The notes under the pieces are model-generated. The model made no database searches and was not told the origin of the DNA. It saw nothing but the letters and a program-made list of their open reading frames with translations. This document shows, in pieces, positions 48,101 through 59,645 of a stretch of 64,000 bases of DNA. Numbering within the stretch: the first letter of the stretch is position 1; each line of letters starts with the position of its first letter. This DNA comes from Pterobdella sp. o SKG-2022 (taxonomy: Eukaryota > Annelida > Clitellata > Hirudinida > Piscicolidae). The position numbers and the translations under genes are program-made. The DNA is taken from the NCBI GenBank assembly GCA_964035795.1, contig OZ038320.1:25670118-25734117 (forward strand), given 5' to 3'.

Positions 48101-49112
48101 GTTGAAAACTAATATAAGAATCTGAAATATTATTCAAAAATTCAAAAACGATCAAAAAGAATTTTTAGAGACTACAAACTGATGACAAAATCTAAATAAC
48201 AGTACAAATTGTTCGATTTTGAAGCTTATTTGTGGACACTTGATAAATAAATGTGTTATTTACTTCAGTCAAGCCTGCAATTTGTTCTTGCATTACACTG
48301 AATTTACTATTAATCTCGTCCTCCTGTTGATAACATCACATAAATAGTTATATGAATGGTCAGATAACCTCAAATGATAAAATAACTAACATATTGTTGT
48401 TTGATTTTGTTGAGTTGATGCTCAAATTTATGCTGTATTCCTTCTTTGTCTTCGTTCAACTGTTTCACCTGTGATTATAAATAAATACAACTTTAAGGTT
48501 AACTATATGTAACTTTGAATGAATGATATTGAATACTGAATATCTGTAAGTTATATCCATAAACAAGCAAAGAAAACAAAAAATTTATGGATGTATGGTA
48601 AAATCTTAAGCTACACAAAATCTAAAAACCTTTAAATAAATTGCTATTTATTAGATATACTTATTTTATTGCTAATAATTCATTAGATCTACTATGGAAT
48701 GTTTAAATGAATTATACAACTTTTTATTTCAGATATAATTCAAAGCATATGATAGTAATAAATACAATATTTAAGTACTTTTTCTTTGTTATTTACAATT
48801 GTTCCTCTGCATTTGGTCAACAAATTTTCTAGCTTTTCAACCTTAAAATTGGTATTTAATAAAACATATTCATTAAATAAAGTTTTAATAAAATTAATCA
48901 ATGTAAAAAACTTGACTTTGTTAAGAGTTTGACATTGATTTTAAATAAAATTTGAATAATTTTTAAAATACTTTTGTTTTGAGTGTAGTGTATTCTTCAA
49001 TAGTGAATGTTGATTCGGGATTCAAATTTTGCTGTTTCACCTGTTCATCACCTTGTTCATTAGAACTTGTTACTTCAGCAACCTCCACTTTTTCGCTACT
49101 TTCAGAAGTCAT
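42103..49112 (-). CDS. Long coiled-coil protein, family not recognised
   Basis: Ten exons with consistent phases give 568 residues: 48,972-49,112; 48,779-48,841; 48,391-48,468; 48,264-48,323; 47,626-47,993; 46,981-47,362; 46,700-46,858; 46,464-46,544; 43,539-43,651; 42,103-42,364. The N-terminal 35 residues are acidic and Ser-rich. Residues from about 45 to 480 are strongly charged with heptad-like spacing (VEKLENLLTKC, ELNEEL-type runs, EKRLEETEEKIKKL). Residues about 230-255 hold a distinctive EELRLRMMPGPLEASMGEQ break. The C-terminus carries a Pro-containing SPPAEPPLSAIFSNLPN segment and a Lys-rich end. There is no TM segment or signal peptide. Golgin/GRIP-type or centrosomal coiled-coil proteins are possible relatives, but no GRIP domain is visible and taxilin motifs do not match. 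Intron 6 needs a GC donor (CAG|GCTAGT). Intron 8 contains a LINE. Confidence 0.8.
42943..43078 (-). repeat. tRNA-derived SINE, minus-strand copy
   Basis: On the minus strand a box A-like GTAGCTCAGTG and a box B-like GGATTTCGATTCC are followed by GGAGTAGCGCC and GGGGCGATCAAATGG, the same order as at 930-1092. It lies in intron 9 of the coiled-coil gene, in sense orientation to it. Confidence 0.8.
43745..46369 (+). CDS. LINE ORF2: endonuclease C-half and reverse transcriptase
   Basis: About 874 codons are open up to the stop at 46,369. Endonuclease: SVIYRPPNSSNF, FIMAGDFNTPN, LGNTLDLVI, ESDHFLISCRLN. Reverse transcriptase: NYRPISNLSTISKILERV, SLDISAAFDTINH (motif A), GVPQGSVLGPILFSLY (motif B), YHQFADDITLFT (motif C, FADD) and LKILGVTLDSRL. 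The C-terminal region reads LDRLHWLPVVLRAQFKLLWL, APHLWNSLPLNVRLSPSL and FRKRLKTHLY, the usual end in L2/CR1 elements. ORF1 and the endonuclease N-terminus (with its first catalytic residues) are missing, so it cannot move alone. Its polymerase motifs look intact. There is no start codon of its own at the truncated end. Confidence 0.92.
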   Translation, partial: NSVKLTLVKSEIHSSFEALTAQASFLTRSLTISVIYRPPNSSNFIRELTAYLYFLSSTFNHFIMAGDFNTPNCHHLDNPLNILLREHGLTQHINFPTHRLGNTLDLVITPASLSHLISDPVSEIFESDHFLISCRLNLVRPHLSPHRVTSRSFRNLNLAGFGKDVNFISDLLINSPISKVDDFVSSMDKLFLSLMNTHAPLRSHTFRPSLHSHFHLSENALSAKRRRRKIERQISSLRKLCVQVPDDLLQEFRISRKLARAAINKSRADYLNLSLSSATPNSKAFWKTANSILHRSPPLPPRTSAEYDLFVENFSAFFKTKIELIHSSLPITNLPCQPSLTDSDQSNLSFFSPPSVDEIIKLINSLPNKSSPLDIIPVFLLKQFSGIFAFIICKLSALSFSQGIFPTSFKTAQITPLLKKYNLDPMQPSNYRPISNLSTISKILERVVLKRLSSHVSVLRNFNLFQSAYRSHHSTETALLYITDSLRNICATGSAAVLVSLDISAAFDTINHPNMLHILEVYFHISGIALSWFQSYLSERKQFVKISCSSSTPVSLRFGVPQGSVLGPILFSLYTSPISEIIQKHDVLYHQFADDITLFTGASYLDPHPSLTKISECITELNLWFSNNHLMLNPNKSEVMFVGSPILLSKSNLPTEVIFDGTTLSVTSKLKILGVTLDSRLNFTHFVSQIIQSSNFHLHAIRQARKFLPSDTAVALIISLVLSRIDYCNSLLCRLPNCLISKLQSLQNRAAKTALQADYYSSSHTCLDRLHWLPVVLRAQFKLLWLTANILYFNQPAYLYDRLSIRQTPESLRSSNSGLCLHQPVSSKPFLHRSFSHIAPHLWNSLPLNVRLSPSLKIFRKRLKTHLYSQISFS
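43745..46461 (+). mobile_element. Young 5'-truncated L2/CR1-like LINE
   Basis: About 2.7 kb: the 3' part of the endonuclease, complete reverse transcriptase and C-terminal region, a short 3' UTR and an (AAT)n-type tail ending at 46,461. The coding frame is unbroken and the base composition is visibly richer in C than its flanks, both signs of recent insertion. It lies antisense in intron 8 of the coiled-coil gene, its tail touching the splice donor. Confidence 0.9.
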
Positions 49113-49743
49113 TTTTTAAACTTAAATTTCTATTTACAAAAAAATTAATTGAGTTTTACTAGATTTTAAAACTGGAAATATTTCATTCAGTATCTGTATT
49201 CTTTTAAATACTTCGGAAGTGTAGGTGATTGAACCACAGCGCTTTATTTTAAAATCATGACACATCAAGCAAAAATTTAATTTAACATCAAAATGTAATA
49301 TATAATACAATTTTTTATTTAAAAAATTGATTATTCTTATAAACATTGTTCAAAATTGTTAAACTGTTCAAAATAATGTCAGCTTTTCTATTTACAATAT
49401 TATATTTAATTTTAGACGTTATTTACGGATTCGAAATTTTCTATTATTTCCCTACTTTTTGTTGCTCATCACTTTTATAGAAATTATTTTTCACTTGTTT
49501 GACCAATATTTCCTGTTTTTAACTCTGACGAATCTTTTGTTTTTAAAAACTAGATTTCATCAATGTTATTCGTTATGACAAAAAAATAAATTTTCATATA
49601 GTTTATAATATTTTTCCAAAATAAATAAAATGCATACAATCAAAAAATCCGCTGTAGAGTACTAGGTTTTGTAGAGTTTAGTTTGTGGCAGATTCAATGA
49701 GACGATGCCGGCAATTCGCGTTCTTCTGTTATTAACATCAAAT
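49113..49743. other. Upstream region of the coiled-coil gene
   Basis: The region is AT-rich. It should contain the promoter and 5' UTR of the coiled-coil gene, but no specific element is recognisable. Confidence 0.4.
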
Positions 49744-49755
49744 TAATAATAATAA

Positions 49756-49797
<42 letters not shown>

Positions 49798-49813
49798 TAA
49801 CAATAACAATAAC

Positions 49814-49878
<65 letters not shown>

Positions 49879-49912
49879 TAATAATAATAATAATAATCAT
49901 CATCATCATCAT
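49744..49912. repeat. (AAT)n microsatellite with a short ATC end
   Basis: About 165 bases of AAT units with scattered AAC and AAA variants end in a short ATC run at about 49,896-49,911. Poly-Ile, Tyr and Asp frames through it are artefacts. It may mark the tail of an old LINE, since LINE tails in this window are AAT-type. Confidence 0.95.
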
Positions 49913-50477
49913 AAGAGGACAAGAAAAAATAACTACGTATTCCTAAGACATGTTTATTTAAATGGAAAGTTTTTCTTCGAGCTCGCCTTAGCACCCATTT
50001 TGGACTAAGCGAACGTATACCACAGTGAACTTTTCTTAGTTTTGTTATTCTCTGATTTTAATCGAAATTTCAGCGGGTTTTAAATCGTTTTATTCAAGAG
50101 GATTAATCTCAACCACGGTTGAAGATTTGTAATCTGGTTTAAATTCCACGATGACAATGGTTTTGTATATTTTCCCTTTTGTTGGTATATAAGTCACTAG
50201 CTCCTAGAATTGTCTTACGTTTGTAATAAAGGGTTTCAAGGAAATACTTGTAATTTTTTGGTGACAAATATTTTGATTGATTACTTATATTTTCTTGAAG
50301 AAGTTTCGCCATAAATCTTCATATTTGTTGTATTGTGTGTGGGTTCGCAACTGAACAATTATATTTTTATTAACAAAATAGAAGCACTTCACTAATCAGA
50401 GTAACTAACAATAATAACTAGAATACGAATCAACCAAATTTTATCGCACACACAGTGTAAATGTCAACACTTAAATA
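49913..50477. other. Non-coding DNA before the assembly gap
   Basis: I see no exon, RNA or named repeat in this stretch. Confidence 0.4.
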
Positions 50478-50677
50478 NNNNNNNNNNNNNNNNNNNNNNN
50501 NNNNNNNNNNNNNNNNNNNNNNNNNNNNNNNNNNNNNNNNNNNNNNNNNNNNNNNNNNNNNNNNNNNNNNNNNNNNNNNNNNNNNNNNNNNNNNNNNNNN
50601 NNNNNNNNNNNNNNNNNNNNNNNNNNNNNNNNNNNNNNNNNNNNNNNNNNNNNNNNNNNNNNNNNNNNNNNNNNNNN
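50478..50677. other. Assembly gap (200 N)
   Basis: There are exactly 200 undetermined bases, probably a placeholder length for a scaffold join. Order and distance across it are not guaranteed. Confidence 0.99.
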
Positions 50678-53600
50678 TGCCTAGTCACTTCTTGCAGACA
50701 TATACAAATTTCTATATACTTATAACAGAAACTACCCATAACAATATCAAAATTAAATTTTACAACCATAGTATTTGTCATAGTATGATCATAACGATAG
50801 TCATAATAATAGTCTTAGAGAAATCAAAATGTCATAGTACCGTTGTAATTAAACAAAATAGGCAATAACTAGAATTAATTATACACTAAGTCTCTCGACG
50901 AGAATTAATTCGCGTTTTCAGCGGATTTTGTCTAGAGCTTTTACTGTAGATTTTTAGAGTTGAGACAGAGTTATTATTGTACGGTTCTTGTCTCATGTAT
51001 TCGTCTGAACCCCTGTTATGATCTTCATTTTTCTAACCGTGATCACTATTGTGATATTTCAAGACTTTTAAGACATTTTTTTTGTAGAGTTTTTTGCTCT
51101 AAAATTTTGTTAGCCTTAAATAAGCGATTTTAACAACAAAATTTTTTTTGTGTTATGATTTGACATTCATTTTCGACATAAACTCTTCAGTTCTTTATTG
51201 GACCTATAGAACGTCGTTAGGATTATACATGTTTTCATAATTATTTTTTTTCGTAATTTACAGCTATTTAATTAACGTATCAGCACATGTTTAATTGCCT
51301 CAGTCTGTCTGCACGGAAACAACAATTAGGTAGATCAATTAAAAAAAGGTTTATAGTATAGTTGCAGCATTCAGGTTCAAAGATATACTTGCATACAAAC
51401 GCATAATAACCAAGAAAATATTTTTTTTTGAAGTTTAGATACAATACAATAAGGAATAAAATTATAAAAGCATTAACTTCAGCTGTTTCTAGGCCACAGA
51501 TGCAGGTTTAAGGTTTGCTTTATAGTAGTTTAGCACATAACTTATATAATTCTATCTGAATATAAATACAGCTTCAATTTTATTGATTACGACACGGTTG
51601 GTACTCAAAAACCTCAAACGCTAAAATACAACTAAAACTTTCAATAATCGCTAAATTTAATAGGAAATGCGTCTCAGGATTCATTATAAATGGCTGAGCC
51701 AGTTAATATGGGTATTGTCATTCATTGATTATATTAATGAAAATTTTAATGAAAAGTGTCGAATTTCGTTTTGATTCCAAAGTGCAAACATTAATTTTAA
51801 AACATCGATTTGAATTTCAAAGTGATTGAAATATTTATTTATAACTTTTTATCGTCATCTAGCGAATGACTTGGATATTTTCCGATTTTTTAGGTTTTCT
51901 TTTATTTAAATTACATTTTTCACTAAGTAATTTAGTTTTAGTTTTTAGTAATAAATGCTTGAAGTTGAAAACTTGAAAAAAAATCGATATAGAATGATTT
52001 ATTGAAACGAATGTTTCGAATTCAAACGTCAAATTTTAACGAATGTACTCACTGTAAAGGTTAAACTAAGAGAAAAACTTTTAATATGAAATTAAACAAA
52101 ACTGTCAAATATATACTCTTAAGATCATAAAAAGTACTTAGATTGCAATTCGTTATGAAAAGTTCATTCTCACCATATTTTCAATATTATATGTATTTCA
52201 CTACTCTATCCACGCAGTCATAAACAACAACAAACAAATAATTCCAGGCATATCTATACATCAATTGCTTTTGAAACCGCATGTATTTCATTGAGAAAAA
52301 GCTACAAAAACAATGAATTGTTATTTGGTTAATGCATTTTTTCCTAATAAAGAATTTCTGCTACATTATTAATATGGATGTTTCTAGGGTAATTATGATT
52401 ATATTATATGGATGGTGAATTTTCACAAAGGATTTCTGAGTAGTTTTAACTATCATTGTTCATACAACTTATTAATTATCTGTAATTGAGATAGTTTTTT
52501 ATACTGAACTTTGTAATTTTTTTTGAAATGATTTATGCTTTAAAATGAGTTTTTGAAGGACTTAGAACCATGCAAGATTGAAATGATTTGTTTCAAGCAT
52601 TAGAGGCTTATCACAAAGGTTTATTAAAATGAGAATTCTGTCATAAAAAATCAATCTAACCTTTGCATGGATTTTTGCCTAGCATTCACTATTTTCAAAA
52701 TAAATTAATTTTCATATAAGAGATTTCAACAAATTCCAGTAAAATTCAAAACCATCTTTTATAACATAAAATTTGATTTTAAAACACATAAATAAGATAA
52801 AATATAGTTTATTTAACGAAAAAAAAACTTATTTTTTATAAAAATATATCCAGTTGTTATTGCTTTAGGACCATTATTAGACGCTGTAACGTTGTAATGA
52901 GTTATGTACTAATGTCACAAAAGCTCGACCTTTGACGTACAGTTTCTTTTTAATTTTTGCATTATGAAAATTGATTCCTTAGAGATGTTTTGATCTTTGA
53001 AACGCGAAAATTTTTTAAAATATTGGTGAAGTTTTTTACGACATAAACGTTTGAAGAATACTTTAGAAGATTCTTCTCTCAAAGGTGCATTAATATCTAT
53101 TAAAACGGCATGAATTGATAATGAAAATCTAAAATGCTAATGAAATAAATAGCCCTTATAAATTTCCTAAGAAGTAATTAATTTCAGCAAAAGTCATTAA
53201 CCATAAAATAAGCTGCGGTAATAATGCCGGGGATTTATATACTAAGCAGATTTTAATGGGGACACGCTGGTATATTTTATATCATATTTTAATAAGACTT
53301 TCTAAGTTATTAGCAGCAATATGTGATTTAGAAAAACGAGTAAAAAGTTTTATATGAATTTCCATTCAAACTCACTTTGATATATTTTTTATTCAAATGT
53401 AAACTTGATCGTGTTCTGCTAATTCACATTTTAATAAAGCGTTGCACATCAAAAATAAATTTTGAATCATCCAAAATTGACTGAATGATGAAATATATTA
53501 ATCTTTGAGAATGTTATAAAACGTAATATAATGGGTTATGTGAATCGAATAAGCAGCTCGATTTTGTTGGAAACCATTCTAAGTTTGAATAATCAATCAC

Positions 53601-56600
53601 TTAATAGAAACTATTGACTGGTGATCTAGGTGTCCTACACATTTAAGGTTGTACAAGTATTCATTCAAACTGGCATATAAGTAAATTTGAAAAAAGTCTA
53701 GAAATATTGTTTAGTATAATTAATTTGAATAATTTAATTATTTTTCATGAAAATAAAAGCAAACTGTTGATTTATAAAATTATAAAAATAAAATCGGTGA
53801 ATATATTTTAAAACACAATGATTTGCAATATAATCGATCGATGGCAATCTATATGCAAATAAACATTCGAATTCTGTGACAATGAAAAAAGACCTGGAGT
53901 AAATTGTACATAAATTTGTCAATACAGATTGCCAGTTTGTTCAGTCAAAAAAGAAAATACAAATTAGATTTGAGTGGAATGTTCAATACAAATTTAATAT
54001 TTTAATATTTCATACAAAAATAATTTGATGTGATTTTATTAGATAAAAAAATATAGAATGAGAGTTGCAGACATGAAATTCCACTTGATCACAACAGCAA
54101 TGAATAATTAAAAGTATGGGTTGTAAATTATGTGTGCATTATTAATAAGAAAGCATTTTAAAGCATTAATCCCGCACTCTTGAAAACTTAATTTTGAATC
54201 TCGATCTTTTCATAAATTATGTCAGATTTCGATTAACACGCGGGTTTTATCCTCTTTTTGATGTCATAAAATAAATTTTATATTTAATTACTTTCTGAAT
54301 AATTTACTATTATTTCAAAATTTATTTAATCATTTATGACGATGACGCGAATGTAGAATGTCTTTCGAATGATTAAATTTTCCCAGTAATAAGATAAATT
54401 TTATTTTTCCGAAATTTATTTTTTTATCGAGTATAATCCCAAATCCTATCTAAGTATATTGTATTTGGAAATTTCATGTTAATTTGAATAATTTATTCAC
54501 CTTCTTAGAAGTCAGAGTTTTATCGAATAATTATAAATCTCCTGCCAAAAGAGACACTTTTATAGTCGCTTATTTTATTGTAATTCGCAAAAATTATTTT
54601 CAAGTACGAATGAATGCAACTTGAAGATATCTAAGACATTTCATCAAATCAGTTTTACGTAAAATTTATCTGAGCCTTCGTATCTTTAATAAATGCAAAG
54701 TACATGAAAAATTTTGATTTTTTTCAAATTTGAAAGTTTTAAATTTTATATTTCAAATAATAATTTTTTTGAGCTGTTAAAATTTTGGCAAAATTAGAAA
54801 AATTATCCACTTGAGCAATGAAACGAGGCAGTATTTTTATAATTGGTGCAATGATACATTCATATTGAAACAAATATTTCCCAACACATAAATAAACTCT
54901 TCATTATATCGCCTGTATTTGCTATTCTCTTTTGATTTATCGCAATATACAGTTTCTCAACTTCTTTATTTTTCATATTTCCAATAGATTGTTCACATTT
55001 ATAATAGTATAAATGAAAATTTTTTTTTGTATAATTTTGGTTGTAAATTTCCATCTCTGATTTCTGATGGGAAGATTTTCACTAATTTTAATTCAATACA
55101 GCAAAATCTCTCGTCTGTAATTTTTCTCAGAAATGTATCATATCGGAAAAAAATTTTTTAAATAATATCAAAATTTTCGAAATATATTTCTATACACAAA
55201 AATTTTTCACAATATCCCATTCATAATATATCGACTGAATTATATATTCAAATATCATAAAACTTACATTCACTGCCGAAAACGCCTAGAAAAGTGTGAA
55301 CAATGGTGCAGTTTGTATGGGCATTGATAGGACATATAATTTAAAGCATTAAATAGCTGTGCTGAATGATGCATTATTGATTGATTCCTACACCCCTCAT
55401 ATTTTATGTTCATGAGGCTATATCATTCGTATTATTCCAACAAAGTTTATATTCTCTATTATTTTGCTGTATGGTGTCTTTGAAAATTTTTTGTTTTTTT
55501 TAATAAATTTAGTACTTTCAAAATTTTAAATTCTCAATTCTTTTGAAATTTTTTCTCTAAAAAAGTTATCGTTTCCACTTTTGAATTGAATTTAAATTAT
55601 TTTAAATTTTAAAGTACTTTTTCACTTAAAAACACATTGGCATAATAAATTGTAGCTATTCCCGTAAAAGAGTTCAATGAAAGATATCTAGAAAACCCGC
55701 ATTTGGATATATAGCTCTGTTTCGATTCAATCCATTCTTGCTTTTTTGAATTTTCTATTCTAAGTATGTACCCAATGTTTTTTGCAATTACAGAAGTACG
55801 CTAAATTTTTCCATAGCTGCAAACCCACTAATACAATTCTCGGGTTTTAACTTTTAATAAATTTTTTCTATTCTATTTGCCCATTCCTTAAATGCTTTTA
55901 TTTTTGTAGGTTTTCATGTGTAACAAAAATATAAGTTTTTTTATGCTTTCTAGCACTAGAAATCCGGGCAACTTATATGAATGTTGAGTTTCTGATCATG
56001 ATTTATAAAATTTATTAAAAGTTTCATACATTATAAGTCCACGGTCGTGTATGTGTGAGGCGAGTGCAGTTCTTTCTATATGTATGCATATAAATGTATC
56101 GGCTGTATGTGTGAAACCATGTGTATTTGTATGGGAACAAAAATGAGCATTTGTGCATGTGTGAAGGCTTATCTATTGTATTTTCTGCTTGTATATAACT
56201 CCCATTAAATCATTCTTATTATTTTGACGTTGCAAACAATAACAATATAGTGAATTTCTGTTGTTTTGAACTTTTTCAATGTTTTGTTTTTAAATTATTC
56301 GACTTCAGTTTCAAATACTTTTTATAATTTTCAATTATTCTTTTGATTTGATGAATTAAAATTGTTTCTACATAATGGTGAATATAATGTATAGCACACA
56401 GATATAACATATAGTTATATGACAGTCGGCCCAATAAATCATTCTTCTCCCTCTGCACGTCTGTGCCTTTGTTTGTCTGTTTGTCTTTTTTTAAATTTGT
56501 TTTCATAATCTTTTGTACAAATATATTAGTTTTATTACTAAATTCAGATATATCGGAGATCATATTTCAAACGAGTCGGTTATCCCAGATTGTAAGATTG

Positions 56601-59520
56601 GTAAGGCTTACTTATTTGAAAAACCAAAATTCGACGAAAAACATTGTCTTTTTAACATACAAGTGAACATATGAGTTCTAAGGTATGTTTTCGATACTTT
56701 AAAGTTATGTTTGTTGCAAATATTCCGTGTATGAGTGCTTTTAATTAGGACGTAATTATTGTGTGCTTATGTATTTCCCAATATTCCAATTTATTTGCAA
56801 GCCTTCATGAACTATTTTCATATATTTTGTAAGCAATGTTTGCCGTTGGACATGTTTGACAAATGCTTAAAGCATTCTCTAGTGAGATAGTAATTTTTGC
56901 ATCTATCTTTAGTCATTGCTATCAAAATCACATCAAATGCTTGAATTATTAGCATCGTTTTGAAGAATAGCAAATCAGAGTTACTTTGACAATAAAAAAC
57001 TAATTAAACAAAATCAAAGGGTCGCCAACCTGAGAAAACATAATCAGGTAAGTTGTGGTGAGTTATGCCATCTCTTACAGCCGTGTTACAATACAAACCC
57101 CGCAACTTCTATAAATGACGCCCAAGTTCACTTCGCCTTAAAATGCCGCCATAAATTTCAAAAACGTGCCGTGGTTACATATAATTTAGGAAAAATGCAG
57201 GAAAGTTTTTCTAATTTTTAAATGAATTTTGAATTTTTTACGAAGCAATTTCGGTCTTGATTAATTGGAGTTTGTTTCTTTTAAACCTAAATAAATTTTA
57301 AATAAATGACGAGTAAGACTTTCAAAATAACATTGGAACTTTCTGCTCTATAAAGCTTACATTTTGTGTATGCTTCTTTTTCCAATCATGCTTTTTTAAT
57401 ATTGTCTCATTTTTTATGGCAAAATGTTTTATTTTTTAACTCACACTTTTATTTAGAAAATGCATTGGCTCTATTGTTTGTGTTGTTTTGCAAACTTTTT
57501 CATTGGAGTTTCATGATAAATAAATTCTTTTACATAAAACAACTCAAGCCAATTTCTCCCTTCAACCCTCTAGTGCTTTTCAACTCAAAAGAGCTTTTAA
57601 AATCTACTTTATGAACAAAATTATCAAATGCTTTACACATCTTTAAAGCATTCCTGAAATAATGGAAAAGCAGATGTTGCCAAACTCAATTTGAAAGCAA
57701 GGAAAACTCAATGATGAAAAGAGCTTTAATTCATATGGACCTTGTGGTCACATTGTTTAAATTTTATTCGATTTATTCCCCTATTTCATTACTTCTTTAA
57801 ATTACACATTTACAACACTTTTCCCTCGATTGTTCGAATGTTTTTTTATAAAGTTTCACATTCACAAGTCGAAAGTTCTACTCTCTCAATCTTTTTTCAA
57901 ACGCCAAATGTTTTTTTTAGCTATTCACCCTTCTTTGCTATGCTTCTAACTTACATGTAGAGTATGTGTATTTTATATATGATCAGTCCTCTAACTTAAG
58001 CTTTCTCATCTCTGAAGATAATGGCCTACCCCATATATCCCGCGTAATAATAATGACGAAGCATAAAGTCAATAATAATCAGTCATATTGGTAATGCAAA
58101 AGAACAATAAAAAAAAAGTTTTTTTGTGTACTATATATTTTTTTTTCCAGTTTTTATCTACCTTTTGTGAAATTATTTTTCTTGGAAAAATGCAATTTAT
58201 GGGCTTCCTCATCATGTCATTATTACTTCCATTTACTTTTCCAAAAATCTTTTTAAGAGCAATGAATGCTCTTATTTTTGATAAATACTCTTATCGATTG
58301 AATATAGTTCTTCTTTTTAGTTTTTTGGTTACTTTTTTTTGTTTTTATATCGATATTTTTGTTTACTTTTCATTGTTTTCAAGTCACTTTATTATAGATC
58401 ATTTTGTGCCACTTTCAGCATATACATTCAACTTGCAAATAAATTATTTTCAATGTTAGGTTCAATACAATGGGTAAAACAATAGAATTTTTTATTTTAT
58501 ATAAATTTTGAAAGTTTTTCAAATTGATTTCTCCATTCTTTGATATAAAAATTCTATTTTCCCTAGTGCTATTAAAAAAGTTTGAGTAAAGCGCATGTGA
58601 TAAAAAACTGCCTGGTTAAGCCTCTATAACTTCTCATTATAGTCTCAATTAAACTTCCCCTTTTATTAATGAACTTTAAACTTTTCTTGTTCAAAGACCA
58701 TTAATTTTGTACATGATAATACGTACATGATATTATGATTCAATGGTAAATTACACTGCTCATATGGCTCGGATACAAAATCACTCAAAATAATGCTTTT
58801 AAATTAATGATCATGCAAGCAATCAAAGAGTGAGAAGGTTTGCTGGAAGGTTAATTCCTTTCAGAAATTTCATACAAACAATCCACATTTGCTATAACAC
58901 ATTTCGCCAACTTTGAGCTATAACCAATGGTTGTTATTTTTATTCAACATAAATTAGTGCCTATGTATGAGCTCGAACTATATTGTGCTTTATACCACAA
59001 GGAACACGTATGGCTGCTAGAGATAGGTATATATGATGAGTAAAAGCGCGTGTAAGGAACTTTCATTTTTGTTAATTTATTTCTTTGAACCAGGCTGAAA
59101 ACGAAGAACAGCATTAGAACCTGAAAAGTAAGTCAAAATAATTTGTTCGTATCGCATTTATTATGTTTTGTTATGGGTGTCAAATGTCTGCGACATTATC
59201 GATTTCGCTGCGAATTCATCGACTGCTTTTATGGCCCTTTTATGGCGCTATAATTGAATTCGACGCTTTAATGCTCGTTTTATTTCTATTTTATTGTTTC
59301 TTAAACAAGAGTCGAGTTTTATGACGATTTTATAGTTGTTTCGTTTGCCTTAAACGCTCGGTTATATCATCGCGATTTTTATGGCGCTTTGGAAAGCTTA
59401 CAAATTGCGTTCAAACTTCACACGGCTTGAAGTTATTTCACTCGTATTTTGAGACTTTTTATCTTGAAACTTTAACAAAGTTATTTAATGGTCCTTATCA
59501 TAAAAAACTTGACTGAAAAA
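50678..59520. other. Gene desert
   Basis: Long T- and A-runs produce chance hydrophobic frames, none with domain-like sequence. A perfect donor-like CAG|GTAAGT occurs at 57,045-57,053 after 23 open codons, which is weak evidence for an exon on the plus strand. It could be intergenic or a large intron of a gene outside the window. Confidence 0.5.
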
Positions 59521-59645
59521 TTTAAAAAATTTTTCAACATAATATATGCCAATTTGTATCGAATGCTTTATGAGATTTAAAAAATTTTTCAACATAATAT
59601 ATGCCAATTTGTATCGAATGCTTTATGAGATTTAAAAAATTTTTC
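59521..59645. repeat. 55-bp perfect tandem duplication
   Basis: Units at 59,521-59,575 and 59,576-59,630 are identical as far as I can read, and 15 bases of a third follow. The unit begins TTTAAAAAATTTTTCAACAT. The identity implies a recent duplication or an assembly artefact. Confidence 0.9.

Noticed and set aside
49694..49994. Poly-Ile and poly-Tyr/Asp frames
   Set aside because: They are translations of the AAT microsatellite.
50461..50868. Open frames across the N gap
   Set aside because: They exist only because undetermined bases contain no stops.
57366..58459. Several 70-120 codon hydrophobic frames
   Set aside because: T-rich DNA yields Phe/Leu/Ile frames by chance; there are no domain motifs, codon bias or splice context.
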